Assembly (NCBI RefSeq): GCF_000262465.1
Contig: NZ_CM001489.1
Coordinates: forward strand, 1,882,903-1,946,902
Origin: Frankia sp. QA3
Lineage (GTDB): Bacteria > Actinomycetota > Actinomycetes > Frankiales > Frankiaceae
DNA: 64,000 nt
Direction of reading: 5' to 3'
Part shown: positions 1 to 8,614 of the stretch, one piece after another
How the letters are laid out: every line of letters begins with the position of its first letter
Position numbering within the stretch: position 1 is the first letter of the stretch
Made by a program: the position numbers and the translations under genes
Notes under the pieces: model-generated
Told to the model about the DNA's origin: nothing
What the model saw: the letters and a program-made list of their open reading frames with translations, nothing else
The model's database searches: none

Positions 1-1
1 T

Positions 2-286
2 GTCATCGCGCACGCCGCGGCGTACCAGGGACTCGCTGCCATGCTCGCCGAGGGCGTCGACGACGAGGCCTCCGAGCTGCACCAGTCGTGCGTCCAGATG
101 ACCGACATCGGCGACCGACTGATCGCGCGGGCCCGGCAGGCCGGCGCCCTGCGCCGAGACGCGACGGGCGTCGACATCTTCGCCCTGATGAACGCCGCCG
201 CCTGGATCGCCGAGCAGATGTCCGCCGAACAGGCCGGCCGGCTCGTCGACCTCGCCATGGATGGGCTGCTCGCCCCGACGGCCTGA
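2..286 (+). CDS. TetR-family regulator, C-terminal part (cut by window edge)
   Basis: The frame is open from the left edge of the window and ends at TGA 284-286. The 94 visible residues are helical and match the ligand/dimer domain of TetR regulators: small residues with ARQAGALRRDATGVDIF, then a final helix LVDLAMDGLLAP. The DNA-binding domain lies outside the window. I infer a SbtR-like C-terminal domain from this pattern. No target can be assigned, although the ABC exporter at 832-3215 is the next gene downstream. Confidence 0.65.
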   Translation, partial: VIAHAAAYQGLAAMLAEGVDDEASELHQSCVQMTDIGDRLIARARQAGALRRDATGVDIFALMNAAAWIAEQMSAEQAGRLVDLAMDGLLAPTA

Positions 287-432
287 CGGCCCGCATCGTC
301 CGCCAGGCCGGAGCCGACCGGGGGAGCGGGGTCCGGCGCGGGCGCATCGGATACCGGGGCGAGGGGAGCGCCCACCTGGACGGCGACCGGCGGGGACGCC
401 CGAGGTCGGTGACCCGACCCGTGCAGCACGAC

Positions 433-468
433 TTTGCCGTCGGCCTCCTTTTTGCCGTCGGCCTCCTT
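433..468. repeat. 18-bp tandem duplication
   Basis: Two identical adjacent copies of an 18-bp unit beginning TTTGCCGTCGG occupy 433-450 and 451-468 in non-coding DNA. Confidence 0.8.
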
Positions 469-502
469 CTCCGCCGCCTCTTCAGCAAGATAATCAACGC
501 TG

Positions 503-532
503 TTGACGATACCTGTTGATCAATTTTGATCA
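503..532 (+). promoter_or_regulatory. candidate promoter and operator palindrome
   Basis: TTGACG at 503-508 could be a -35 element. A perfect inverted repeat, TGATCAA-TT-TTGATCA, lies at 517-532 and overlaps where a -10 element would be. It sits in an AT-rich island in an otherwise about 70% GC context, between the TetR gene and the ABC exporter. Its use as the TetR operator is inference only. Confidence 0.35.
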
Positions 533-831
533 TGAAAAAACCCAGGAAAAACCGCTCCTGATCACCCAGCCTCGGACCCCGGCTGAGGACTCGCTCCGGA
601 TCTCCACGAAAATCGCAGGTGGAACGGACATCCAGACCGGGCTGCTGGGGAGGTGACCGTCCAACGACGCCGAGCGTGGTCGCGGCGCGGCGGGCGAGTC
701 GTCCATCCGATAGCCGGGTCCGTGGTCGGCGGCGATCACGGAGGATCAGGGGTCGCGGGCTGCCGTCCAACGGTGGGCGCCAGGAGGTTCGGCCGGCGGG
801 TCCATCGGTCGGATGATCGAGTGGGAGGGCG

Positions 832-1917
832 GTGGGGATGGGCGAGGGACGGTTGGAGGTCGACGCCGTGTCCAAGTGCTACGGCGACGTCGTGGCGCTC
901 GACGAGATGTCGTTCGAGGTGCGGGCCGGCGAGCTGTTCGGGTTCGTCGGCAGCAACGGAGCCGGGAAGACGACGACGATGCGGATCATCCTCGGGGTGC
1001 TCGCCGCCGACGCCGGCCAGGTCCGTTACGACGGTGCGCCGTTGACCCTGCGTACGCGCCGGCGGATCGGCTACATGCCCGAGGAGCGCGGGCTGTACCC
1101 GAAGATGAAGGTCGCCGAGCAGCTGCATTACCTCGCCCAGCTGCACGGACTGGGCCCGGTGGCCGCGCGCCGGGCGGTGGCGCGGTGGACCGAGCGGCTC
1201 GGCGTGGCCGCGCGGCGCGACGACGAGGTGCAGAAGCTCAGCCTCGGCAACCAGCAGCGGGTCCAGCTCGCCGCGGCGCTCGTGCACGATCCGGTCGTCC
1301 TGGTGCTCGACGAGCCGTTCTCGGGGCTGGACCCGGTCGCGGTCGACGTGATGAGCGAGGTGCTGCGGGATCGGCGCGCCGCCGGGGTGCCGGTGGTGTT
1401 CTCCAGCCATCAGCTCGAACTCGTCGAGCGGCTGTGCGATCGGGTCGGGATCGTGCGGGCGGGCCGGATGGTCGCCTGCGGGCCGGTCGACGAGCTGCGG
1501 GCCGGCGGTGGGGGACGGCTCGTCGTCGACGCCCCCGACGCGCCGGCGGGCTGGGCGGACGGTCTCGCCGGGGTGCGGGCGCGCGGGTGGGAAGGGTCGC
1601 GCACGGTGCTCGAGCTCGGGCCGGGGGCGGACGACCAGGCGGTGCTGCGCGCGGCGTTGGCGAGCGGGCCGGTGCGCGAGTTCCGCCACCGCCGGCCGTC
1701 GCTGGCGGAGCTGTTCCGTGACGTGGTGAGCGGGTCCGACGCCCGCGGCGGCGGGGGTGATGGCCAGGGCCAGGGCGGCGCGGGCGATGGCGATGATGGC
1801 GGCGGGCAGTCGGTGGTGGCGGCGTCGGCGGAGGTGGTGCGGACGGAGTCGGATGCGGACGCCGCCGGGGACGATCGGTCCGGGGCGCATGTCGAGTCCG
1901 CGGGCAGGCCGGCGTGA
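832..1917 (+). CDS. ABC-2 type exporter, ATP-binding subunit
   Basis: This is the cytoplasmic ATPase that powers the membrane protein encoded immediately downstream. Walker A GSNGAGKT is at residues 40-47, the signature LSLGNQQR at about 136-143 and Walker B VLDEP around 158-162, followed by the switch-His segment VVFSSHQ. LSLGN with the DrrA/NatA-style layout is typical of ABC-2 exporters of drugs, lipids or Na+. The start is GTG 832, with an in-frame ATG six bases later. After the ATPase and DrrA-like C-terminal domain (to about residue 302) there is an unusual tail of about 60 residues rich in Gly, Asp and Ala. The stop overlaps the permease start, so the two genes are translationally coupled. 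The substrate is unknown. Confidence 0.93.
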   Translation: MGMGEGRLEVDAVSKCYGDVVALDEMSFEVRAGELFGFVGSNGAGKTTTMRIILGVLAADAGQVRYDGAPLTLRTRRRIGYMPEERGLYPKMKVAEQLHYLAQLHGLGPVAARRAVARWTERLGVAARRDDEVQKLSLGNQQRVQLAAALVHDPVVLVLDEPFSGLDPVAVDVMSEVLRDRRAAGVPVVFSSHQLELVERLCDRVGIVRAGRMVACGPVDELRAGGGGRLVVDAPDAPAGWADGLAGVRARGWEGSRTVLELGPGADDQAVLRAALASGPVREFRHRRPSLAELFRDVVSGSDARGGGGDGQGQGGAGDGDDGGGQSVVAASAEVVRTESDADAAGDDRSGAHVESAGRPA

Positions 1918-3215
1918 GGGCCGGGCCGGCCGCGCCGGTGGACGACGGCGAGCGTGGCGACGGCGGGCGTGAGGCGGGCGAGCGGTACGCCGGTGATGGC
2001 GAGCTGGGGGCGGGCCGGGTGCTGCGCCTGGTCGCCGGCCGGGAGATCGGCACGCGGGTGCGGTCGCGGGCGTTCCAGATCACCACGGCGCTGTTCGTCG
2101 TCGCGATCGCCGCGAGCGTGCTGGTGCTGAGCGCTGTCGGCGGTTCGTCGGCGCAGCAGGTCGCGGTGACGGCGGCGGACGGCACGCAGGCGGCGGCGAT
2201 CGGGGCGGCGGCGCGTTCGCTCGACGTCGACGTCGAGGTGCGCACCTACGCCGACGCGGCGGCCGGGCGCCGTGCGGTGCTCGACGGGGACGTCGACGCC
2301 CTCGTGCTGGTGGCGCCGCCGGCGGGCGGGACCGAGGGGGCGGGTGGGGGTTACCGGGTGGTGGTGAAGAAGGACCTGGGGGATTCGTTGACGTCCGTGT
2401 TGACCGTCGCGGCCCGCCAGGCGGCGCTGGAGGGGCAGATCTCCGCCCTCGGCGGTGACCCTGCGACGGTGGGCCGGGCGGTCGCGACGGCGGGCGTCGA
2501 GGTCACCGCGCTGCGCCCGGAGCCCGAGCGTGACGGGTCCCGGCTGCTGCTCGGGCTGGTCGCCGGCGGTCTGATCTACGTCTCGTTGCTGATCTTCGGC
2601 CCGGCGGTGGCGCAGAGTGTGATCGAGGAGAAGACGAGCCGGGTGGTGGAGCTGCTGCTGGCCGTCATCCGCCCGTGGCAGCTGATGGCGGGCAAGGTGA
2701 TCGGGATCGGCGTGGTGGCCCTCGGCCAGCTGGTGCTGATCGGCGTGGTCGGGGTCGGGCTGGGGCTGGCCTCCGGGGAGCTCGACATCCCCGCGGGGAT
2801 CGCCGTGGGGTCGGTGGCGCTGGCGCTGCTGTGGTACCTGGTCGGGTTCGCGATGTACGCGCTGATGTTCGCCGCCGCCGGGGCGCTGGTGTCACGCCAG
2901 GAGGACGCCGGCGGAGTGGTCGCTCCGATGATCTCCGCGATCGTCATCCCGTACATGCTGGGCTTCTCGGTGCTGCCGACGTCACCGGACAGCGGGCTGA
3001 TCGGAGTCCTGGCGATCATTCCGCTGTTCGCGCCGATCCTGATGCCGATGGTGATCGGGATTGGCAGTGTCGCCGTCTGGCAGGTGCTCCTCGCGCTGGT
3101 CCTGACCCTGGCGTGGATCGTGGTGCTGGTCTGGCTGGCCGGGCGGGTGTACGGCAACGCGGTGAAACGCTCGGGGACGCGGGTGCCGATCCGCGACGCC
3201 CTGCGCGCCGCCTGA
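1914..3215 (+). CDS. ABC-2 type exporter, membrane subunit (NatB/YhaP-like)
   Basis: Membrane partner of the preceding ATPase, starting at GTG 1914 inside a GTGA overlap. It has a hydrophilic N-terminus, a first membrane helix at about residues 55-75, a soluble extracytoplasmic region of about 140 residues, then a cluster of about five or six helices from about residue 215 to 420. The EEKTSRVVELLLAVI stretch, which follows the second helix, is characteristic of the ABC-2 (ABC2_membrane_3/NatB) family. The 433-residue length is normal. The export substrate cannot be read from the sequence. The frame looks intact. Confidence 0.92.
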   Translation: MRAGPAAPVDDGERGDGGREAGERYAGDGELGAGRVLRLVAGREIGTRVRSRAFQITTALFVVAIAASVLVLSAVGGSSAQQVAVTAADGTQAAAIGAAARSLDVDVEVRTYADAAAGRRAVLDGDVDALVLVAPPAGGTEGAGGGYRVVVKKDLGDSLTSVLTVAARQAALEGQISALGGDPATVGRAVATAGVEVTALRPEPERDGSRLLLGLVAGGLIYVSLLIFGPAVAQSVIEEKTSRVVELLLAVIRPWQLMAGKVIGIGVVALGQLVLIGVVGVGLGLASGELDIPAGIAVGSVALALLWYLVGFAMYALMFAAAGALVSRQEDAGGVVAPMISAIVIPYMLGFSVLPTSPDSGLIGVLAIIPLFAPILMPMVIGIGSVAVWQVLLALVLTLAWIVVLVWLAGRVYGNAVKRSGTRVPIRDALRAA

Positions 3216-3364
3216 GCTGCCCGCCGGCGAGCCGCGGTCGGTAGCATCCGGAGCGATCGACCGGGCGCCGGCCATGCGGGCGGCGCCCAGGCCAGCGATG
3301 ACCGATGCCGGCCGGTCAGGCGCCGATGCCAGCCGGTCAGGGAAAAGAGAACAGGGAGCGGTTC

Positions 3365-4306
3365 GTGCGAGACATCGCCGTCTTCAGCGGCAGTGCCCAT
3401 CCCATCCTCGCCGAGGAGATCTGCGCGCACCTCGACGTGCCGCTGCACCGGGTGCGGGTCCAGCGGTTCGCGAACGACTGCCTGGAGGTGCAGCTACCGG
3501 CGAACTGCCGGGAGCGCGACGTCTTCCTCATCCAGCCGCTGGTCGCCCCGGTGCAGGAGAACCTCGTCGAGCTGCTGCTGATGCTGGACGCGGCGCGCGG
3601 GGCGTCGGCGGCGCGCACGACGGTGGTCCTGCCGCACTACGCCTACGCCCGCTCCGACAAGAAGGACGCGCCGCGGATCTCGATCGGCGGCCGGCTCGTC
3701 GCGGACCTGCTCGTGGCTGCCGGGGCGAGCCGGGTGTTGGCGATGACGCTGCATTCCCCGCAGGTGCACGGCTTCTTCAGCGTCCCGGTCGACCATCTGC
3801 ACGCGCTGCGGGAGCTCGCCAAGCACTTCCGCCGCTACGACCTGTCGAACACGACGGTGGTGTCGCCGGATCTCGGCAACGCCAAGGAGGCGGCGGCGTT
3901 CGCGCGGATGCTCGGGGTGCGGGTCGCGGCCGGGGCCAAGCAGCGTTTCGCCGACGACCAGGTGAGCATCAGCACCGTCATCGGGGATGTGGCCGGCCGC
4001 GACGTCATCGTCCTCGATGACGAGATCGCCAAGGGCAGCACGGTGCTGGAGCTGCTCGAGCGGCTGCGTGAGCTGGACGTGCGTTCGGTGCGGGTGGCGT
4101 GCACGCACGGGCTGTTCTCCGCGGGGGCGCTCAAGCGGATCTCCGACCAGTCGGACGTCGTGGAGATCGTGTGCACGAACACGGTGCCGATCCCGGTGGG
4201 TGACCGGGTGCCGAAGCTGGAGGTTCTCACGGTGGCCCCGCCGCTGGCCGAGGCGATCCGACGCATCCACAACGGCGAGTCGGTCAGCGCCCTGTTCGAC
4301 GCCTGA
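3365..4306 (+). CDS. prs: ribose-phosphate pyrophosphokinase (PRPP synthetase), divergent
   Basis: Makes phosphoribosyl pyrophosphate from ribose 5-phosphate and ATP for nucleotide, His and Trp synthesis. I choose GTG 3365 (313 residues, MRDIAVFSGSAHP) because GGGAG lies 6 bases upstream; a longer in-frame start at 3305 would add unconserved residues. The catalytic flexible-loop region HYAYARSDKKDAPRISIGGR is present, as is SPDLGN in the domain interface. The PRPP loop reads LDDEIAKGST rather than the usual DDxIDTGGT, and the regulatory-flap residues differ from housekeeping Prs. It is probably a second, specialised Prs paralogue, though that needs the genome's other copy for comparison. It stands alone after the ABC exporter. 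Confidence 0.88.
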   Translation: MRDIAVFSGSAHPILAEEICAHLDVPLHRVRVQRFANDCLEVQLPANCRERDVFLIQPLVAPVQENLVELLLMLDAARGASAARTTVVLPHYAYARSDKKDAPRISIGGRLVADLLVAAGASRVLAMTLHSPQVHGFFSVPVDHLHALRELAKHFRRYDLSNTTVVSPDLGNAKEAAAFARMLGVRVAAGAKQRFADDQVSISTVIGDVAGRDVIVLDDEIAKGSTVLELLERLRELDVRSVRVACTHGLFSAGALKRISDQSDVVEIVCTNTVPIPVGDRVPKLEVLTVAPPLAEAIRRIHNGESVSALFDA

Positions 4307-4429
4307 CCCCCTTCGGCATCCCCTGCTTAGCCAGAGGGACGAAACGGGCACGAGAGACTGTGGAAGGGCAGGAGGACGGGAGCCGGTCGGGACCTGGGAC
4401 CCGCGGGGACGGGGAACAGGTCAGGATTG

Positions 4430-4441
4430 GCTGACGTCAGC
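4430..4441. promoter_or_regulatory. candidate operator of the CmtR-like repressor
   Basis: A perfect 12-bp palindrome, GCTGACGTCAGC, ends 20 bp before the ATG of the ArsR/CmtR-type regulator gene. The position is right for autoregulation of the sensor-transporter operon. Binding is inferred from position only. Confidence 0.45.
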
Positions 4442-4461
4442 GTCCGCTGTACTGTTGGGGC

Positions 4462-4866
4462 ATGGTAAAGGTTGCCTCACCGGCGGAGGTCCTTGCCCGG
4501 TTCGGTCACGCGCTGTCCGACCCGACCCGGGCAAGGCTGCTGCTGGTGCTGCGGGCCGGCGCGGCCTACCCGTCCGAGCTGGCCGAGATCCTCGGCGTGG
4601 GCCGCACGAACCTGTCCAATCATCTGGCGTGCCTGCGCGGCTGCGGGCTGGTCGTCGCCACCCCGGAGGGCCGCCGCCAGCGCTACGAGCTCGCCGACGA
4701 CAAGCTCCGCCATGCGCTGGGTGATCTGCTCGACGTCGTCCTTGCCGTCGACACCGAGCACGTGCACCCCGAGGGCGGTGCCGTCCCGGCGGCGATGGAG
4801 CCGGCTGCCGGGGCCGGGACGGGCGCATCCGCCGCCGGGCCTCTGGCGGGTGTGAGCGAGTCATGA
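4462..4866 (+). CDS. ArsR/SmtB-family metal sensor, CmtR-like
   Basis: A winged-helix repressor that should release DNA on binding heavy metal and de-repress the overlapping cation exporter. The 134-residue protein is strikingly like mycobacterial CmtR: NHLACLRGCGLVVAT, then ALGDLLDVVLAVDT. In CmtR the Cd/Pb site is Cys57, Cys61 and Cys102. Here Cys57 and Cys61 are kept (CLRGC) and position 102 is His (VDTEHVHPEGG). That predicts a Cys2-His type site and possibly altered metal preference. The recognition helix is about residues 37-56. The last four bases overlap the exporter start (ATGA), so the two are one operon. Confidence 0.9.
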   Translation: MVKVASPAEVLARFGHALSDPTRARLLLVLRAGAAYPSELAEILGVGRTNLSNHLACLRGCGLVVATPEGRRQRYELADDKLRHALGDLLDVVLAVDTEHVHPEGGAVPAAMEPAAGAGTGASAAGPLAGVSES

Positions 4867-5978
4867 GCGCGCCCAGCCACGACCACGAGCCGCACGGTGC
4901 CCACGATGCCGGCCATGCCCACGGTGCCGGCCATGCCCACGGTGCCGGCCATGCCCACGGCTCCGGGCCTGCCCACGGGTCGGGGCCCGCCCACGGTCAC
5001 GCGCACGGGCACGGTGTGCCGGCGGGGCGGGGGAGCGCGCGCCAGCGGCGGCGGCTGTGGCTGGCGGCCGGGCTGAACCTCGCGATCGTCGTCGCCCAGG
5101 CGGCCGCGGGGGTCGCCGCGGGATCCGTCGGGCTGCTCGCCGACGCCGGGCACAACCTGACCGACACCGCCGGGGTGGTGCTCGCACTGGTGGCGTTGAC
5201 GCTGTCGCGGCGGCCCCCCTCGGCTCGGCGCACGTTCGGCGGGGTCCGCTGGCCGGTGCTCGCCGCGCAGGCGAACGCCGCGGCGGTGCTGGTGGTGACG
5301 GCCCTGCTGGCCGTCGAGGCGCTGCGCCGGCTCGGCGGGAACGGGACGGTCGACGGCCCGGTGGTCGTCGCCGTCGCCCTGGTCGCCGCCGTCGTCAACG
5401 GCGTGAGCGCGCTGGTCGTCCACGAGCGCGACGCCGACCTGAACACCCGCGCGGCCGTGCTGCACCTGGCCGGGGACGCGGCGGTGTCGGTGGCGGTCGC
5501 CGCCTCGGGTCTGGTGATCTGGCTGGTCGGCGGCTGGTACTGGCTGGACCCGCTGGTCTCCCTGCTGATCGCCCTGCTGATCGCCGGGCAGGGGGTGAAA
5601 CTGCTGGTCAGCGCGTCGCGGGTGCTGCTGGAGGCGACGCCGGAAAGCCTGGACGTCGCCGCGGTGCGCGCCGACATCCTGCGCGACATCCATGTCCTCG
5701 ACGTGCACGACCTGCATGTGTGGAGCCTGTCCGACCGGGTGTTCGCCGCCTCGGTGCATCTCGAGCTCGGCCATCTCGACGGGGCCGAGGACGGCCATCC
5801 CAGCCTCGCGCAGGCGCGGGCGGTGTCGGACGGGATCAAGGCGATGCTCGCCGAGCGGTACGGCATCACCCATATGACGGTCGAGGCCGAATGCGAGCCG
5901 TGCACCCCCCCGCACGACGATCCGTGCGGCATCGCCCGCGGCCTGGGCGGCGACCGGGCGGCGGCCTCGCTGTCCTAG
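4863..5978 (+). CDS. cation diffusion facilitator (CzcD/ZnT-like) with His-rich N-terminus
   Basis: A proton-coupled exporter of Zn, Co, Cd or similar cations in the cytoplasmic membrane. Residues 1-55 are a His/Gly-rich tail of repeated GHAHGAGHAHG units, probably metal-binding. Six membrane helices follow (about 65-270). The metal-site motifs DAGHNLTD in TM2 and HLAGD in TM5 are intact. A cytoplasmic domain follows and ends in a Cys/His-rich segment, ECEPCTPPHDDPC. The length (371) is normal for a CDF with an extended tail. Control by the overlapping CmtR-like sensor is strongly suggested by the ATGA junction. Confidence 0.95.
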   Translation: MSAPSHDHEPHGAHDAGHAHGAGHAHGAGHAHGSGPAHGSGPAHGHAHGHGVPAGRGSARQRRRLWLAAGLNLAIVVAQAAAGVAAGSVGLLADAGHNLTDTAGVVLALVALTLSRRPPSARRTFGGVRWPVLAAQANAAAVLVVTALLAVEALRRLGGNGTVDGPVVVAVALVAAVVNGVSALVVHERDADLNTRAAVLHLAGDAAVSVAVAASGLVIWLVGGWYWLDPLVSLLIALLIAGQGVKLLVSASRVLLEATPESLDVAAVRADILRDIHVLDVHDLHVWSLSDRVFAASVHLELGHLDGAEDGHPSLAQARAVSDGIKAMLAERYGITHMTVEAECEPCTPPHDDPCGIARGLGGDRAAASLS

Positions 5979-6046
5979 CGCCGTGCCCGGCGTACGACGG
6001 CGAGACCGGCGCGCCGCCGGCGGAGGAGGCCACCCTGGCGGGTTCG

Positions 6047-7759
6047 CTATGACGCGGCCGAGCGAACGAACTGCACGATCGCTGCTCCACTGTCCGTCTG
6101 CGATATCCGTCCGCTGGGAACGAAGCCGACTCGACGGTAGAGGCGCAGCGCCCGGTCGTTGTCGGCTCCGGTCCACAGCTGCAGCCGTAGGTACCCGTGG
6201 CTGCCGGCCTGGTCCGCGAGGTATCCGATCAGTAGCTCTCCCACCCGCCGTCCCCAGTGGTCGGGGTGGACGAAGACCATCGAGATGTGACACAGCCCGT
6301 CCAATCTCGGTCCCTGCCCATCCTGACCGCGGCCCGGTTCGGCCAGCAGGATGCCGAGAACCTTCGTTCCTGCACAGGCGATCAGCAGGAGAGCATCGGG
6401 GGCGGCGAGCTTCGCCCGCACCCTGGCGATCCGCTGAGCGTCGGGGGGTCGTCCCCGGGCGCTGTTGGCCTCGCGCCAGACGTCCAGGGCGGCGGGACGA
6501 TCATCGCCGTACGCGACACGGACCGCCACCGGGGCCGGTTCCAGCACAGGTTCCACGGACACAGGTTCCACGGACACAGGATCCCGGCTCCACCGGACGG
6601 CGAGGAGTGCACCGGCAAGTCCCGCGAGGACCAGCGCGGCGCCGAGGAGGTTGACGCCGGTGAAGCCCGCTCGGTGCAGGATCAGGCCGCCCACCGCGGA
6701 GCCACCGGCGATACCGGTGTTGAACACGGAGATGTTGACCGCGGCGGCGACATCGGCCGCGGAGCCGGCTTGCTGGGACACGGCGAGTTGAGCGGCGGTG
6801 CTGAAGGCGGGGAAGGCCGTCGCCAGAACCAGGGTGACCAGCCATGTCAAGATCGAGTCGGTCATGACCAGCGGGACGACGCCCAGGCTGGCGGCGACCA
6901 GGGCCGCGGCGACGATCATGGTGTGTTGGGGGTGCCGGTCGGCGGCCACCCCTCCGGCGAGGTTGCCCGCTGTGGCGGCTATGCCGTTGGTCAGCAACAC
7001 CGCGCTGGCCGCGGCGGTACTCAGGCCGGTCTGTCGGGTCAGCAGGACGACGAGGTAGGTGGATGCTGTGTAGTAGCCGGCGGTGATGACGGCGTTGACG
7101 GTGAAGGTGGCCAGCAGTCGGGGTCGGGTCAGCGTCCTGACCGGGGCTGGCAGAGGTGGCGACGACCCGGCCGCGGGCTCTGGCACGACCCGGACGGCAG
7201 CTACCAGCGCTCCTGCCGACGCGATGGTGAGCACGCCGTAGACGGCACGCCACCCCACCACGCTTCCCAGTGCGGTGGCGGCCGGAACGCCGAGGACAGT
7301 CGAGACGGTCACCCCGCCGAAGACGACGGCGATGGCACGCCCTCGCCGGGCGGAGCCGGCCAGCCCCGTGGCCACGGTCAGGGCGATCGCCACATACACC
7401 GCCGCGGCCGCGCCGGTGAGTGCACGGGCCGCCAGCAGGGCTGGGAAACCGGGTGCGGCTGCGGTGGCCCCGTTGCCGGCGGCGAGCGTCCCCAGCGCGG
7501 CGATGAGGACGCGTCTGCGCGGCAGGCACCCCAGCACCGCGGTCAGCACCGGCCCCGCCAGCGCGACGGCCACGGCGTACACCGCGACGAGGGCGCCCGC
7601 CGCGCCTGCGGAGACGTTCAGATCCGCGCTGATGGCGGGGATCAACCCGGAGACACCGAGTTCACTGGTGCCCAGCACGGCAGTGCCCAGCGCCAGCACT
7701 GCCAGCACCGGCGCCGCGGGCGGTCGGGGAGAACCACCCGCGTAAGAGTCAGGTCGCAT
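6047..7759 (-). CDS. MFS efflux transporter fused to GNAT acetyltransferase
   Basis: A single 570-residue frame. Residues 1 to about 390 form a 12-helix drug/arabinose-type major facilitator (GTSELGVSGLIPAIS, then a WRAVYGVL helix, as in AraJ/NepI/Cml-type exporters). A Pro/Val/Glu linker contains a duplicated SVEPV, and about 415-570 is a GNAT acetyltransferase with the acetyl-CoA segment VFVHPDHWGRRVGELLIG and the C-terminal DNDRALRLYRRVGF. I choose ATG 7759 because GAAGGTGG precedes it; an upstream open extension is unconserved. A plausible role is modification plus extrusion of one toxic compound, which is inference. Which side of the membrane the GNAT faces depends on helix number; an even number puts it in the cytoplasm, where acetyl-CoA is. 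Confidence 0.88.
   Translation of the reverse strand: MRPDSYAGGSPRPPAAPVLAVLALGTAVLGTSELGVSGLIPAISADLNVSAGAAGALVAVYAVAVALAGPVLTAVLGCLPRRRVLIAALGTLAAGNGATAAAPGFPALLAARALTGAAAAVYVAIALTVATGLAGSARRGRAIAVVFGGVTVSTVLGVPAATALGSVVGWRAVYGVLTIASAGALVAAVRVVPEPAAGSSPPLPAPVRTLTRPRLLATFTVNAVITAGYYTASTYLVVLLTRQTGLSTAAASAVLLTNGIAATAGNLAGGVAADRHPQHTMIVAAALVAASLGVVPLVMTDSILTWLVTLVLATAFPAFSTAAQLAVSQQAGSAADVAAAVNISVFNTGIAGGSAVGGLILHRAGFTGVNLLGAALVLAGLAGALLAVRWSRDPVSVEPVSVEPVLEPAPVAVRVAYGDDRPAALDVWREANSARGRPPDAQRIARVRAKLAAPDALLLIACAGTKVLGILLAEPGRGQDGQGPRLDGLCHISMVFVHPDHWGRRVGELLIGYLADQAGSHGYLRLQLWTGADNDRALRLYRRVGFVPSGRISQTDSGAAIVQFVRSAAS
6551..6580. repeat. 15-bp tandem duplication in fusion linker
   Basis: Two exact copies of TTCCACGGACACAGG lie side by side. 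They encode the repeated SVEPV that joins the MFS and GNAT domains, so the linker length may vary by slippage. Confidence 0.8.
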
Positions 7760-8034
7760 GCCACCTTCTCGGAAGACAGACGGGTCCAGGGGGCGGCAGC
7801 GCGGCGTCACCGCTGTCCGTGCGGCGGGCACGCGCGCAGACGCGTTCTCAGGGGGAGAGCTGAGCCAAAGCGCCAACAGATGACGCGGCGAGCGACGGGT
7901 CCGCAGATGGACAGCGGTCACCCGGGAGACGACGGGTCACACCCCGCCGATCGGCTCACGCAGAGCGTACCGAGGAGCCGTCGATGCGTGACCAGGATCC
8001 GCTACGTGCCGCGCGCCTGGCTGATTACGGGACT

Positions 8035-8370
8035 GTGAGCACACAGCTGTCGTTGCTGAGCGACCGTCGGCTCGGGCAGGTCGTGGCCGCCGCCGCCGCC
8101 CCGCTCGGGTCCGGTATCGGCGGTCGATCGGCGGAGCTGGACATCGAGGGGACGCGCGTCTTCGTCAAGCGGGTCCCTCTGGCGGACATCGAATTGCAGG
8201 CGGAGTACGTGCGGCGGACGAGACCGAGTTCCTCTCGCACCACCTCGCGTACGACCACTGCTACACCGCGAGCCACCTGCTCCATCACCACCTGCTCGGC
8301 GGCGTGCGCGGCGACGTGGAACGCGAAGCCTTCCTGCGTGACTGGGATGAGGATGTCGCCACCGCCGGCA
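8035..8370 (+). pseudogene. collapsed protein-kinase-like gene (ends kept, core deleted)
   Basis: From GTG 8035 the frame reads LLSDRRLGQVV, then GIGGRSAELDIEGTRVFVKRVPLAD, the N-terminal lobe of an actinobacterial kinase-like family including the ATP-binding Lys region. At about 8205 homology jumps to another frame reading DETEFLSHHLAYDHCYTASHLL and VEREAFLRDWDED, which resembles the C-terminal end of the same family. The catalytic and DFG regions between are missing, so about 150 residues were deleted. It is not expected to be functional. Family assignment is from memory of the pattern and is moderately secure. Confidence 0.55.
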
Positions 8371-8429
8371 ATCTGGTAGCACAGAACGAGAACAGAACAC
8401 GGCCGCCGCGTGCCTCACCCCGGGTTTCA

Positions 8430-8590
8430 ACCGCACCGCGTTGATCCGCATGTTCGGGAACGCCTTCGCGTACTGCACGGTCATCATGTTGACCGCGGTC
8501 TTCGACGCCGGGTAGGCGTACCTCGGGGTGCCCGGGGTGGTGACCTCGGTCAGCGAGGCCAGGCCGCTGCTGATGTTGACCACGACCGGG
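8430..8590 (-). pseudogene. short-chain dehydrogenase fragment
   Basis: A minus-strand segment reads VVVNISSGLASL, then YAYPASKTAVNMMTVQYAK and AFPNMRINAV. This is the middle of a classical SDR, with the catalytic Ser and YxxxK. The Rossmann N-terminus and the C-terminal part are absent, so it is a remnant of about 54 residues. Confidence 0.7.
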
Positions 8591-8614
8591 ACGGCGGAAC
8601 GCGCCGGCAGCGGG

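Larger units (their letters stand above)
287..831. other. 545-bp intergenic region with AT-rich island
   Basis: I see no convincing gene here. It holds an 18-bp tandem duplication (433-468), and an unusually AT-rich island (480-560) with a 16-bp palindrome and a possible promoter. An ATG at 532 opens a nine-codon reading frame (MKKPRKNRS) that could be a leader peptide but has no other support. Confidence 0.5.

Noticed and set aside
480..560. AT-rich island as a replication origin
   Set aside because: No DnaA-box cluster, iterons or rep gene nearby; better explained as promoter or operator DNA.
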